This document shows positions 27,238 through 36,082 of a stretch of DNA of 64,000 nucleotides, piece by piece. The notes beneath the pieces are model-generated. The model was not told the origin of the DNA, searched no databases, and saw only the letters and a list, made by a program, of their open reading frames with translations. A program made the position numbers and the translations under genes. Origin of the DNA: Methylocella silvestris (lineage in GTDB: Bacteria; Pseudomonadota; Alphaproteobacteria; Rhizobiales; Beijerinckiaceae); NCBI RefSeq assembly GCF_002891535.1, contig NZ_PDZR01000002.1, positions 124,001 through 188,000 on the forward strand. Direction: 5' to 3'. The first letter of the stretch is position 1. Each line of letters starts with the position of its first letter.

Positions 27238-27415
27238 CGCCGGCAGCTTTTTGACGGACGGCATGTGGGCATGGCGCGAAGTTTTTGCATCCGCGGCGCC
27301 TAGCATTCCGCGGCGTTCGAGGCAAGCGCGACGCCATTCGGCGCGCCCTTTTGTCGGAACCCGCCGCCGCGCGGTCGCGTTAGAAGCGCGAATCCAAAGC
27401 AGGCGGGAGATCAAG

Positions 27416-27832
27416 ATGCAGAAAAGATTTGGCATCGCCGTCGTGGCGGCATTGATCGCAGCCCCCGCCGCCTTGCAGGCGCAAGGGCTTGTCGGCGGCG
27501 CGCAAGGCGGCGCAGCGCAGGGCGACGCCAGAGGAGGCCCGATCGGCGGCGTTGTTGGCGGCGTAGTCGGCGGCGCGACCGGAGCGGCGACAGGCGTCCT
27601 CGGCCTCGACCAGGCGCCGCAATTTCGCGACTACGCGCTTCGCGAGCATCGCTCCAGCTTCCGCTTCGACCGCCGGCTTCAGGCGGGCGAAAGACTGCCC
27701 TTGACCGGAGTGACCTACTATCCGGTCCCCAAGGAATATGGCGTCGATGCGCGTTATCGCTACACCGTTGTGAACGACCATGCTGTGATCGTCGATCCGC
27801 AGACGCGCCGCATCGTGCAGGTTATTGATTAG
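27416..27832 (+). CDS. Exported DUF1236 family protein
   Basis: A 138-residue secreted protein. Signal peptide to about residue 22 (ALQA-QG), then a Gly/Ala-rich stretch (GGVVGGVVGGATGAATG) and a C-terminal DUF1236 domain (GERLPLTGVTYYPVPKEYG then YRYTVVNDHAVIVDPQTRRIVQVID). DUF1236 proteins are abundant and functionally uncharacterised in Rhizobiales. ATG 27416-27418 has GGGAGA six to eight bases upstream. It diverges from rnd and ends at a strong intrinsic terminator. Confidence 0.9.
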   Translation: MQKRFGIAVVAALIAAPAALQAQGLVGGAQGGAAQGDARGGPIGGVVGGVVGGATGAATGVLGLDQAPQFRDYALREHRSSFRFDRRLQAGERLPLTGVTYYPVPKEYGVDARYRYTVVNDHAVIVDPQTRRIVQVID

Positions 27833-27855
27833 ATCGCATGGGAAAACGATGCCCG

Positions 27856-27885
27856 AGAGCGCCTTTCGAGGCGCTCTTTTTGTTT
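27856..27885 (+). terminator. Intrinsic terminator with UUCG tetraloop
   Basis: AGAGCGCCT-TTCG-AGGCGCTCT (27856-27877) followed by TTTTTG. It lies 24 bases after the DUF1236 gene stop and could also stop readthrough from the left. Confidence 0.93.
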
Positions 27886-27938
27886 AGCGGCTAGCCGCTC
27901 GAGCGAGCCTGATCTTCGTCGTCAGCTTCGGCCCGCGT

Positions 27939-28745
27939 TCAGAAAGTGACGATCATGCGATAAAGCCGCCAGGTCGCAAAGCTCAGCACCGGCACGGCGA
28001 CCAGCAGACCGAGGAACGCTGGCAGAGCGGCGATGAGCAGCGTCGCAAAAACGATTGCCGCCCAGATCAGCATGGGTCCCGGGCTTGCGGCCACCGCGCG
28101 TAGGCTGGTGATCATCGCGGTGACAAAATCCACCTCGCGGTCGAGCAGCAGCGGAACGGAGACGACTGTCAGCGAAAACACCGCAAACAGTGTCGCCGCG
28201 CCGAGCAAATTGCCGACGATGAGGAAAAGCCAGCCTTCGGGCGTGGTCGCCATCAGAGCGAGAAATCCCGACAGCGTCGAGAAGGCGCGCAGGCCGAAGA
28301 AGATGGCGACCAGCATTTGCGCCGCATAGATCCACGCCATGAAGATAAACAGCGTCACGAACGCCATCCAGGCGAGCTCCGCGCCGCCCTGCGCGACCAG
28401 CGTGCGGGCGATCGCGCCCCAGGAAGGGCGCTGGCCCCTTTCCTGCAGCCGGCTAACTTCATAAAGGCCGACGGCGGCGAAGGGCCCGATCATCGCAAAG
28501 CCGATGATGGCGGGATACATCAGATAGCTGAGGCCACGTTCATAAGCCCACGCTGCGATCGCGATTCCGCCAAGAGCGAAAATTGCGCCGAAGACGAGGC
28601 CGTAGACCGGCGCGTTCTTGAAATCGCGCCATCCCTGTTTCAGCGCGTCAAAGACGTCATCGGTGGAGATCGATCGGACGACGAGATCTGCCTCTCTGGC
28701 GTCCTGCCCCCTATGCGTCGCGTCAACGGGAATTCTCTCGCTCAT
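27939..28745 (-). CDS. DUF2189 family membrane protein
   Basis: A 268-residue inner-membrane protein with five to six hydrophobic helices. The N-terminal IRSIST-type motif (VVRSISTDDVFDALKQGWRDFKNAPVYGLVFG) and GLYEVSRLQERGQRPSW are hallmarks of DUF2189, an alphaproteobacterial family sometimes described as cytochrome c oxidase subunit I-like but of unproven function. The start ATG 28743-28745 has GAGGG about four bases upstream. It is transcribed alone towards the terminator of the DUF1236 gene. Confidence 0.9.
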   Translation of the reverse strand: MSERIPVDATHRGQDAREADLVVRSISTDDVFDALKQGWRDFKNAPVYGLVFGAIFALGGIAIAAWAYERGLSYLMYPAIIGFAMIGPFAAVGLYEVSRLQERGQRPSWGAIARTLVAQGGAELAWMAFVTLFIFMAWIYAAQMLVAIFFGLRAFSTLSGFLALMATTPEGWLFLIVGNLLGAATLFAVFSLTVVSVPLLLDREVDFVTAMITSLRAVAASPGPMLIWAAIVFATLLIAALPAFLGLLVAVPVLSFATWRLYRMIVTF

Positions 28746-29079
28746 GGCGCCCTCGACAACAGCATTTCTCCCGGCGCCGTTTCTGTGGCGGCGCTCTGAC
28801 CGAAGAGTGCATCTGCGCGAGAAATTTGGCAATGTTCTTTGATGGTCAGGAGCGAGCCGGATGGAAAGCAAAGGATCGGCGGCGAGCGCTGGCCTGCAAC
28901 ATCAGCTCGTCATCAAGCCCCGATACGACTGGCGACCAAGGCGCCGCCGCTCATCCCAGACCCAGCTGCTTATGGCCGGCAGCGATCCCTGCCGCGCGGG
29001 CGAGGCCGATTCCGGCGCCATCAAAACAGGTGCGCGACAAAACAAATAAATCAATAAAAACAAACACCATAAAATTGAA
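28746..29079. other. Intergenic region DUF2189 gene / tRNA-Leu
   Basis: About 330 bases, no gene seen. The stretch next to the tRNA 3' end (29035-29079) is very AT-rich and on the minus strand T-rich, suitable for ending tRNA transcription though no stable stem is evident. Confidence 0.5.
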
Positions 29080-29164
29080 TGGTGCCCTGGAGAGGACTCG
29101 AACCTCCACGGCTTTCACCACTGGTACCTGAAACCAGCGCGTCTACCAATTCCGCCACCAGGGC
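29080..29164 (-). tRNA. tRNA-Leu, anticodon CAG
   Basis: 85 bases including encoded CCA. On the minus strand it opens GCCCUGGUGGCGGAAUUGGU, pairs with CCAGGGC-A-CCA at the end, has the Leu-type D-loop and a long variable arm. The anticodon stem CUGGU/ACCAG encloses loop UUCAGGU, giving anticodon CAG, which reads CUG, a favoured leucine codon in GC-rich genomes. T arm GGAGGUUCGAGUCCUCU is intact. Confidence 0.97.
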
Positions 29165-29366
29165 ACTTGCCGCTCTGATACGCAGGCCGGTTCCGTCTTG
29201 TCAATCGGCGGTGACGCGCGGCCGGCAAAAAGCTGCATGGGTTTGGCGCTCGTCCGCGAACGGATCAAACCGCTGTTGAAGGCGCCTCTCAAGGCTGTAC
29301 AGGCGCGGGCTTGGCGCTTAAAACGACGCGGGAGCGCGACAAGCTCCCGCGGCGAGGGCGAAAACC

Positions 29367-30374
29367 ATGGCGGATCAGCTGATCAGGACGAAACGGCTTG
29401 CGGTCGTATTCGGCGGCTCGGGCTTCATTGGCAGGCACGTGGTTCGCGCGCTGGCCAAGGACGGCTGGCGCGTGCGGGTGGCCTCGCGTCGACCCGACCT
29501 CGCGTTCCACTTGCAGCCGCTCGGCAAAGTCGGCCAGATCCACGCCGTGCAGGCCAATCTGCGCTATCCCGACTCGATCGAGCGCGCCCTGCGCGGCGCG
29601 GACGCCGCCGTCAATTGCGTCGGCATTTTGAGCCCCTCGGGCGAGCAGACGTTTGACGCGATCCATGCCTCCGGCGCCGAGGCCATCGCCAAGGCGGCGA
29701 AAGCTGCGGGCGTGAAATCCTTCGTGCAAATCTCGGCGATCGGCGCAGACGAGGCCAGCGCCTCCGCCTATGCCAAGACCAAGGCAAAGGGCGAGGCGCT
29801 CGTCGCCGCCGCCTTCCCCGGCGCGGTCATTTTGCGCCCTTCGGTCGTCTTCGGCCCCGAGGATGAGTTTTTCAATCGCTTCGCCGCCATGGGCCGCTTC
29901 ATGCCCGTTCTGCCGCTCATCGGCGGCGGCGAAACCAAGCTGCAGCCGGTGTTCGTTGGCGACGTCGCACGCGCCGCCGCGCTCGCCCTCGACGGCAAGG
30001 CAAAGCCCGGCGCGATCTATGAGCTCGGCGGGCCGGAAGTCGCGACCATGCGCCGGATCATGGAGTTCGTCCTGAAAATCACCGAACGCAAGCGCCGGCT
30101 CGTGACGCTGTCCTTCGATCAGGCAAAGAGCGTCGGCGGCGTGACGGAAGTTCTTTCAAAACTGTCGCTCGGCCTGCTGCCCAAGATGTTGGAGATCACG
30201 CAGGATCAGGTCGAGCTTTTGAAACACGACAATGTCGTCTCGAAAGCGGCGATCGCCGAGGGACGGACTCTGCAAGGGCTGGGTCTTGCGCCGGAATCCT
30301 TCGAAGCCTTCACGCCGACCTATCTGACCCGCTATCGCGCGACGGGACAATACGCCGACCGCCGCATGGCCTGA
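29367..30374 (+). CDS. NAD(P)-binding protein of the NDUFA9 / complex I 39-kDa family
   Basis: Atypical short-chain dehydrogenase of 335 residues. The Rossmann motif VVFGGSGFIGRHVVRALAKDGWRV opens the chain (about 13-36), followed by NCVGILSPSGEQTFDAIHASGAEAIAKAA and SFVQISAIGADEASASAYAKTKAKGE (modified YxxxK). The best match is the mitochondrial NDUFA9-like subfamily, common in alphaproteobacteria, where its role beside complex I or in ubiquinone supply is not settled. ATG at 29367-29369. Its stop is one base from that of the convergent EI24 gene. Confidence 0.93.
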   Translation: MADQLIRTKRLAVVFGGSGFIGRHVVRALAKDGWRVRVASRRPDLAFHLQPLGKVGQIHAVQANLRYPDSIERALRGADAAVNCVGILSPSGEQTFDAIHASGAEAIAKAAKAAGVKSFVQISAIGADEASASAYAKTKAKGEALVAAAFPGAVILRPSVVFGPEDEFFNRFAAMGRFMPVLPLIGGGETKLQPVFVGDVARAAALALDGKAKPGAIYELGGPEVATMRRIMEFVLKITERKRRLVTLSFDQAKSVGGVTEVLSKLSLGLLPKMLEITQDQVELLKHDNVVSKAAIAEGRTLQGLGLAPESFEAFTPTYLTRYRATGQYADRRMA

Positions 30375-30375
30375 T

Positions 30376-31071
30376 CTAAGCCTCTGCTGGCGGCGCCACG
30401 GGTCCCGTTCGGCGGATCGCCGCGGCGATCCGCGCCATGAAGGCGGCGCCAAAGAGCGGGGTCAGCAGATTGAGCACCGGAACCGCGAGCATGGCCGCCA
30501 TGACGAGGCCCGCGCCGAACAATTGCAACGCATTCGCCCGGCGCAGGCGCGCGACCTCCGGCGGTGGCAGATAGCGCAGCGCGGCGAGTTCGAAATAGCC
30601 ACGGCCGAGCAGATAGGCGTTGGCCCCGAAAAACGCGACGAGATTGACGCCGGGAGCGAAAAGCAGCAGCAGCGCGACCAAATTGACGGCGAGCGCGACC
30701 GCTGCGAATTCCAGAGCGACGCGCGTCGCAAGGCCGATCGGCATGGCGCGGCCGATATCTTTCGGATCGAGCCCAGCTTCGACATGTTCGGCAAGTTCGT
30801 CGAAGAAAAAGCCGGCGACGAGGAAAGAAACCGGCGTCACCAGAAAAACGAGGCCAATGAAAAGCCCGACGCCGCCGACAAAGGACAGCACCGCCGCCAC
30901 CCACGGATAGGTCGCCATCGACGGCAGCGCGAGGCCGGCGAGGATCAGCTTTTCGAGGCCGATCCAGACCAGCGCCAGCAGCGCGAGGGTGAGGCCAAGC
31001 GTTTTCCAGAGAACGCCGCGAAACGGCGGCGTAAAAATCTGACCGGCGGCGGCGACAGCGGCGTCGAGCAC
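30376..31071 (-). CDS. EI24-domain (CysZ-like) membrane protein
   Basis: A 231-residue polytopic inner-membrane protein of the EI24/CysZ superfamily. Helices include LWKTLGLTLALLALVWIGL, VAAVLSFVGGVGLFIGLVFLVTP and a long central hydrophobic stretch; the family block NAYLLGRGYFELAALRYLPPPEVARLRRAN is clear. CysZ is a sulfate importer, but most EI24 proteins outside gammaproteobacteria have unknown cargo, so no transport role is assigned. It begins with GTG 31069-31071 and AAGGG five bases upstream. Confidence 0.9.
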   Translation of the reverse strand: MLDAAVAAAGQIFTPPFRGVLWKTLGLTLALLALVWIGLEKLILAGLALPSMATYPWVAAVLSFVGGVGLFIGLVFLVTPVSFLVAGFFFDELAEHVEAGLDPKDIGRAMPIGLATRVALEFAAVALAVNLVALLLLFAPGVNLVAFFGANAYLLGRGYFELAALRYLPPPEVARLRRANALQLFGAGLVMAAMLAVPVLNLLTPLFGAAFMARIAAAIRRTGPVAPPAEA

Positions 31072-31154
31072 GTGTGTCCCTTCGATTTTCCTGGATATCA
31101 GCGGCGCTGCGCTTGAGTCTTTGCGGATCAGGTCTGGCGCGATCTGAAGAGGAC

Positions 31155-31349
31155 TTAGCGGCGCTGGCCGAGCGCGCGGCCGATTTTCTCATCCGTCCTG
31201 AACTGGCTCAACGCATAGACCGCCCAGAGCGCCGCCGGAATCCATCCGATGAGAGTGATTTGCAAAATCAGGCAAATCACGCCGGCAAGCGGACGGCCGA
31301 TGGTGAAAAACAAAAGCCAGGGCAGAAACACCGCAATCAGCAGGCGCAT
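31155..31349 (-). CDS. YqaE/Pmp3 family small membrane protein
   Basis: A 64-residue two-helix protein of the Pmp3/YqaE family (stress-linked proteolipids). The family pattern is visible: FLPWLLFFTIGRPLAGVICLILQITLIGWIPAALWAVYAL. The start ATG 31347-31349 has AAAGGA upstream. In bacteria the role is unclear; yeast Pmp3 affects membrane potential and salt sensitivity. It precedes the EI24 gene by 83 bp on the same strand. Confidence 0.9.
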   Translation of the reverse strand: MRLLIAVFLPWLLFFTIGRPLAGVICLILQITLIGWIPAALWAVYALSQFRTDEKIGRALGQRR

Positions 31350-31581
31350 GGACGTCCTTTCACAGCTCGGCGGTCCCGATAGGCGGCGCGCCGGTCGCCC
31401 TAAAGATGCTCATGCGCCGGCGTTTCGCAAGACTGCGCGCCCGTAAAAGCGGCGTCCCGCTCAGCCTCGCTCGGGTTGAAGCTGCACGTTCATTCCTATA
31501 GCCTCGGCCGCTGAACTCGTCGCTTCCTGTCGCGGCGGCGGGCCGGCGCACAGCCGAAGACGCACTCCGGAAAGCGAACGC

Positions 31582-32574
31582 ATGACGCATCAAGCCGCCG
31601 ACCCCTTCACCCGGCATGACTGGACCATCGACGAAATCGTCGCGATCTATCAATCGCCGCTGCTGGAGCTGATCGCGCGGGCGAACGCGATCCATCGCGA
31701 ATTTCACGACGTCAACGATGTGCAGAAGGCGAGCCTGCTCAGCATCAAGACCGGCGGCTGCCCGGAAAATTGCGGCTATTGCCCGCAATCGGCGCATCAC
31801 AAGGAAGTGCATCTCGACCGCATCCATATGATGAAGACGGATGAGGTTCTTCAGATGGCCGCGAAGGCGAAGGCGGCGGGCGCCGACCGTTTCTGCATGG
31901 GCGCGGCCTGGCGCAGCGTGCGCGACGGGCGTGAATTCGACTCCGTGATCGACATGGTGCGCGGCGTGCGCGAACTCGGGCTCGAAGCCTGCGTCACGCT
32001 CGGCATGCTCAATGCCGCGCAAGCGGGGCGGCTGAAGGAAGCAGGGCTCACGGCCTATAATCACAACCTCGACACCGGGCCGGACTATTACGACAAGATC
32101 GTCACGACCCGGACTTATGACGACCGGCTGGATACGCTGAAAGCGGTGCGCGGCGCCGGCATCGAAATGTGCTGCGGCGGCATCGTCGGCATGGGCGAGA
32201 GCGTCACTGACCGCGCCGCCATGCTGCAGACTCTCGCAAGCTTCAATCCGCATCCCGAAAGCGTGCCGATCAATGCGCTGGTGCCGGTCGAGGGCACGCC
32301 TCTTGGCGAGCGCGAGCGGATTGATCCGCTCGACTTCGTGCGCATGATTGCGGTCGCGCGCATCGTGCTGCCGGCCTCGCGCGTGCGGCTTTCGGCCGGC
32401 CGGTCGGTGCTTAACCGCGAGGCGCAGGTGCTGTGCATGGTGGCCGGCGCGAATTCGATCTTTTATGGCGAGCAGTTGTTGACGACGGCGAATGTCGGGG
32501 AAACTGACGACGACGCGCTCTTTGCGGCGCTGGCCGCCAAACCACAGCTGAAAGACCTCCTGCCAACAGATTAA
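31582..32574 (+). CDS. bioB: Biotin synthase
   Basis: Radical SAM enzyme that inserts sulfur into dethiobiotin. The 330-residue protein carries the SAM-cluster motif CPENCGYC (C60, C64, C67), followed by PQSAHH, and downstream conserved blocks [15 protein letters not shown] and [32 protein letters not shown]. Length fits the family. ATG 31582-31584 has GGAAAG seven bases upstream. No other bio genes lie nearby, so biotin genes are dispersed in this genome or incomplete. Confidence 0.98.
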   Translation: MTHQAADPFTRHDWTIDEIVAIYQSPLLELIARANAIHREFHDVNDVQKASLLSIKTGGCPENCGYCPQSAHHKEVHLDRIHMMKTDEVLQMAAKAKAAGADRFCMGAAWRSVRDGREFDSVIDMVRGVRELGLEACVTLGMLNAAQAGRLKEAGLTAYNHNLDTGPDYYDKIVTTRTYDDRLDTLKAVRGAGIEMCCGGIVGMGESVTDRAAMLQTLASFNPHPESVPINALVPVEGTPLGERERIDPLDFVRMIAVARIVLPASRVRLSAGRSVLNREAQVLCMVAGANSIFYGEQLLTTANVGETDDDALFAALAAKPQLKDLLPTD

Positions 32575-32589
32575 ATCGAGAGCCGTCGG

Positions 32590-33876
32590 ATGGTCTCAAG
32601 GGAGAACGCCAGCCGCAAAGCGGGCGGCGCGTCTGTGCTCGGCGCGCTGGCGCTATTCGGATTGGTCCTTGTTCCTGCGCGGGCAGAAGAAGGGGCGGCG
32701 CAAGAGACCGTCGCTCCAGCGGCGGCGGCGACGGCGCCGCTCGACCCCGGGATGGACGCCCGCCACGCCGCCGCTGAGCGTCTCAAGCCGAATCTCGCCA
32801 AAATCAAGCTGCCGCCTGGCTTCGAGATCAGTGTTTTTACGATCGCGCCCGGCGCGCGCACGATCGCCGTCGGGCCGCAGGGCAAAGCCATTTTCGTCGG
32901 CACGAAGGGCGAAAAAGTCTTTGCGGCGCCCTACCGCAATGAGGAAACGTTTACCGACGAAGTGTCCGAATTCGTCACCTCGGCAAACATGAAGATGCCG
33001 CACGGCCTCTGTTTTGCGCCGGACGGCGCGTTGTTTGTCGTGGAGCAAAACCGTATTCGGTCCTACGCCAATGCAGAATGGGGTTATCACGACCCGTTCC
33101 TGCCCGCGCAGACCGTCGTCGCTCAGGGCAAACTGATCCCCCCTCAATTTGAATCGACGAACCACTCGACGCGGGTCTGCCGCGTCGGCGCGGACGACAA
33201 GCTCTATGTCTCGCTCGGCCAGCCTTACAATGTCCCGCCGAAAGACAAGCAGGCCGCCTTCATCAAGCTCGGCATCGGCGCCATCATCCGCATGAATCGG
33301 GACGGATCGCAGCGCGAGATCTTTGCAAATGGAATCCGCAATTCGGTTGGCCTCGATTTCAACCCGGCCGACAAGACGCTGTGGTTCACCGACAATCAGG
33401 TCGATCAAATGGGCGACGATCGGCCGCCCGGCGAATTGAATCGCGCAACAGCGAAAGGCCAGAATTTCGGCTTTCCCTGGTATGGCGGCGGCCATGTGCG
33501 GACCAACGAATACAAGGATGAAACACCCCCCGCGCGTTTGGTCTTTCCGCAGGTCGAAATGGATGCGCACGCCGCCGACCTCGGCATGACTTTTTATCGC
33601 GGGGCGCAGTTTCCATCCGACTACAAAGGCGGCATTTTCTCGGCGCAGCACGGCTCATGGAACCGCACGACGCCGATCGGAGCGCGGATCATGTTTACGC
33701 CGGTCAAACCGGACGGGACTGCTGGCAAAGCACGAGTCTTTGCCGAAGGCTGGCTCAACAAGGACGGCTCCTACTGGGGCCGGCCGGTCGATGTCGCGGA
33801 ATTGCCGGACGGGTCGCTGTTGGTGACGGACGATGAGAATGGCGTCGTCTACAGGATCGCCTACAAGCAACAATAG
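32590..33876 (+). CDS. PQQ-dependent sugar dehydrogenase / sorbosone dehydrogenase-like, exported
   Basis: A 428-residue beta-propeller protein with a signal peptide (VLGALALFGLVLVPARA-EE, about residues 16-33). The soluble glucose/sorbosone dehydrogenase pattern is seen: KIKLPPGFEISVFT, NMKMPHGLCFAPDGALFVVEQNRI, GIRNSVGLDFNPADKTLWFTDN, QVDQMGDDRPPGELN and SAQHGSWNRTTPIGARI. This family oxidises aldoses or related aldehydes in the periplasm with PQQ and passes electrons to cytochromes; the true substrate is unknown. It is 15 bases downstream of bioB and convergent with the SoxD-like cytochrome gene, 34 bases away. Confidence 0.9.
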   Translation: MVSRENASRKAGGASVLGALALFGLVLVPARAEEGAAQETVAPAAAATAPLDPGMDARHAAAERLKPNLAKIKLPPGFEISVFTIAPGARTIAVGPQGKAIFVGTKGEKVFAAPYRNEETFTDEVSEFVTSANMKMPHGLCFAPDGALFVVEQNRIRSYANAEWGYHDPFLPAQTVVAQGKLIPPQFESTNHSTRVCRVGADDKLYVSLGQPYNVPPKDKQAAFIKLGIGAIIRMNRDGSQREIFANGIRNSVGLDFNPADKTLWFTDNQVDQMGDDRPPGELNRATAKGQNFGFPWYGGGHVRTNEYKDETPPARLVFPQVEMDAHAADLGMTFYRGAQFPSDYKGGIFSAQHGSWNRTTPIGARIMFTPVKPDGTAGKARVFAEGWLNKDGSYWGRPVDVAELPDGSLLVTDDENGVVYRIAYKQQ

Positions 33877-33910
33877 CCGCCGCCGGCCCTGCGCGCCAAT
33901 ATTCGACGCT

Positions 33911-34486
33911 CTATTTATAAAGGCTCAGTTCCGGCCGGGGGTCTGGAATGAAGCCGTCCCGATTGGGCATCTTCACCTTTGGCAACTCCGCCGCATTGAT
34001 CTTGTCGTCTGGGCCGATGATATGGCCTTCGGCCAGAATGAAAGCGACAACGGCGTAGACTTCGTCATTCGTCAAGGAGCCCGGCGCATTGAACGGCATG
34101 GCGCGTTTGATGTAGTCGAACAGCGTCGTCGCATAAGGCCAATAGCTCTCCGTCGTCTTGACAGGCTTGTCGGTGGCGAGCGAGCCGCGTCCTCCGACGA
34201 GCTTGTCGCCGCCAAAGCCCGGCTGCGGATTGCCTTCGAGCTTGTCGCCATGGCAGACGGCGCATTTCTCCGCGAATACGACACGCCCCGCCTTGGCGTC
34301 TCCCGATCCTTGAGGAAGACCGCGGCCATCTGGCGGAATCGCGAAATAGCCAGCGAGCTGATCGGCCGGAAGCGGCGCGCCCAGATTGAGCCGCGTATCG
34401 CCAGCGGTCTGCGCGGAACCCGTGGCGGCGCCCGCCAGGGAGGCAATGAGGATGAGCGCGAGACGCGCGGCGTTAGGCGTGAACAT
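33911..34486 (-). CDS. SoxD-like mono-heme cytochrome c
   Basis: Periplasmic c-type cytochrome, 191 residues with a signal peptide (to about residue 25). One heme site CAVCH (75-79) and a likely axial methionine in YIKRAMPFNAPGSLTNDEVYAVVAFIL (M130). The segment PVKTTESYWPYATTLFDYIKRAMPF is characteristic of SoxD and of cytochromes paired with sulfite dehydrogenases. Its start overlaps the end of the SoxC-like gene by 14 bp, so the two proteins are probably made together and form one enzyme. It lacks the second heme domain of classical diheme SoxD. Confidence 0.92.
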   Translation of the reverse strand: MFTPNAARLALILIASLAGAATGSAQTAGDTRLNLGAPLPADQLAGYFAIPPDGRGLPQGSGDAKAGRVVFAEKCAVCHGDKLEGNPQPGFGGDKLVGGRGSLATDKPVKTTESYWPYATTLFDYIKRAMPFNAPGSLTNDEVYAVVAFILAEGHIIGPDDKINAAELPKVKMPNRDGFIPDPRPELSLYK

Positions 34487-35801
34487 TGGCGACGCTCCCG
34501 TCCTCGGCCACCGCCCAGCTTTGAATGGCGTTCAAATGATAGACCGAAGCGAAAGGCCCGTGGTCGCCCCGGATCGCAAGCAATTGTTGGCGCGTCGGCT
34601 GGATGTAGCCGGTCTCGTCCATGCAGCGGCTCTGCAAGATCGCGCCCTCCCCGCCCCAACTCCATGGAAAGGAGAAGCGGACGGCGCACATCGGCTCGGC
34701 CGGCGTGTCGAGCCGCGCCGGAAACCAGCTCGTGCCGCCATCGGTCGAGACGTCGACGCTTTGGACGCGCCCGCGCCCCGACCAGGCGAAGCCGGAAATA
34801 TTATAAAACCCCGGCCCCGGCAGCTTCATGTCGCCCGAGGGGAAGACGATGACCGATTTCGCCTCCATATCGAGGGTGAACATGCGCGCGCGGCCGTCCT
34901 CCATGAGGTCGGTATATTTCGAGGTCTCCTCGCGCGTCATGAAAGGCTTGTCGCTGACCTCAAGACGGCGCAGCCACTTTATGTGGGTGTTGCCTTCGTA
35001 GCCGGGCAAAAGCAACCGTAGGGGATAGCCCTGCTCGGGCCGGATCGCCTCGCCATTCTGGCCATAGACGATCATGCCGTCGGTCAGCATTTTTTCGAGC
35101 GGGATGCTGCGAGTCATCACCGCAGCATCGGATCCTTCGCCAAGCACCCAGGTAGCGCCATCCTTCAGGCCGACTTCGCGCGCGAAGGTGGAAAACAACA
35201 CCCCGGTCCATTCGGACGTGCTGAGCAGTCCATGCGTGCCCTGAACGGTTTTAGCGGTAGGCTTTTTCCACTCGGTCAGGCCATTGCCGGAACATTCGAT
35301 GAAATGGCGACGCGTGACCGAGGGCATGCGCTTGATGTCGTCCATGCTGAAGCGCTTCGCCGCGCCAACCATGCCATGCACGAGAAGACTGTGGCGCGAC
35401 GGATCGATCGTCGGTATGCCGCCGTGATGGCGCTCGAAATGCAGCCCCGAGGGCGTGATGACGCCGACAAGCGCGGCGAGCGGCGTCAACGACCAGGAGG
35501 TATTTTCATTTGGCGTTGGAAAACGCACGCGCACAGCGGTTTCAAACTGCGAGCGGCCGCCATAGCCCCCATCGGCCGCCACGGGACGCCCCTGCACTTT
35601 GGTTGGATCGTCCGGGACATCGAACCATTGCGCGCCGGGAGGCGCTTTTTCCGCCGCAACCGCTACTGACGCGCCCAAAGCCGCGGAAGCCGCGCCGACC
35701 GCAGAGCCGGCGGCGAAAAGAAAACGCCGCCGATCGGCGCGCGGAGCGAACATGCCGTCCCTGCAAGGGCAGCCGGCGTCATCTGCAGAAACGGGCCGCA
35801 T
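34473..35801 (-). CDS. SoxC-like sulfite/sulfane dehydrogenase, molybdenum cofactor subunit
   Basis: Periplasmic molybdopterin enzyme of the sulfite oxidase family, 442 residues. A twin-arginine signal (RADRRRFLFAAG, residues 21-32) is followed by the Moco domain with the metal-binding cysteine in HFIECSGN (C170) and a dimerisation domain. Wording such as LHFERHHGGIPTIDPSRHSL, LPGYEGNTHIKWLRRLEV and TREETSKYTDL is typical of SoxC. The start is ATG 35799-35801 with a strong GGGAGGAG upstream. No soxXYZAB genes are in the window, so it more likely acts as a stand-alone sulfite dehydrogenase feeding the adjacent cytochrome. A perfect FNR-type box lies 170 bases upstream. Confidence 0.94.
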   Translation of the reverse strand: MRPVSADDAGCPCRDGMFAPRADRRRFLFAAGSAVGAASAALGASVAVAAEKAPPGAQWFDVPDDPTKVQGRPVAADGGYGGRSQFETAVRVRFPTPNENTSWSLTPLAALVGVITPSGLHFERHHGGIPTIDPSRHSLLVHGMVGAAKRFSMDDIKRMPSVTRRHFIECSGNGLTEWKKPTAKTVQGTHGLLSTSEWTGVLFSTFAREVGLKDGATWVLGEGSDAAVMTRSIPLEKMLTDGMIVYGQNGEAIRPEQGYPLRLLLPGYEGNTHIKWLRRLEVSDKPFMTREETSKYTDLMEDGRARMFTLDMEAKSVIVFPSGDMKLPGPGFYNISGFAWSGRGRVQSVDVSTDGGTSWFPARLDTPAEPMCAVRFSFPWSWGGEGAILQSRCMDETGYIQPTRQQLLAIRGDHGPFASVYHLNAIQSWAVAEDGSVANVHA

Positions 35802-35969
35802 CGCTCCTCCCTCCCGTCCGGCCGTGCAAAGAGGCGATACGCCCTCGTCGCGCGGCCGTCTGATCTTGATCGGACTTTTGCCGTTCTCGGAGCCGTGGTT
35901 TCGCCGCGTAGCGCGACAAGGCTCCGATTCAGCTTTTATGCGCCGATCTTGCCGCCACTATACGATGAG

Positions 35970-35983
35970 TTGATCCAGATCAA
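35970..35983. promoter_or_regulatory. FNR/FixK-type box
   Basis: TTGATCCAGATCAA is a perfect match to TTGAT-N4-ATCAA, the consensus for FNR, FixK and Anr regulators. It lies about 170 bases upstream of the SoxC-like gene and about 100 bases after the trpB stop, so it most plausibly regulates the dehydrogenase operon, perhaps in response to oxygen. Confidence 0.55.
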
Positions 35984-36082
35984 AGCGGATTTAGCGATGG
36001 CCCAAGCCGCAGCGAAGCGTGGCTGTTGTTGCTACGGGCGCCGAAAAGCGTCAGGCGGGTAGATCCCATCGCACCTTGAAGA

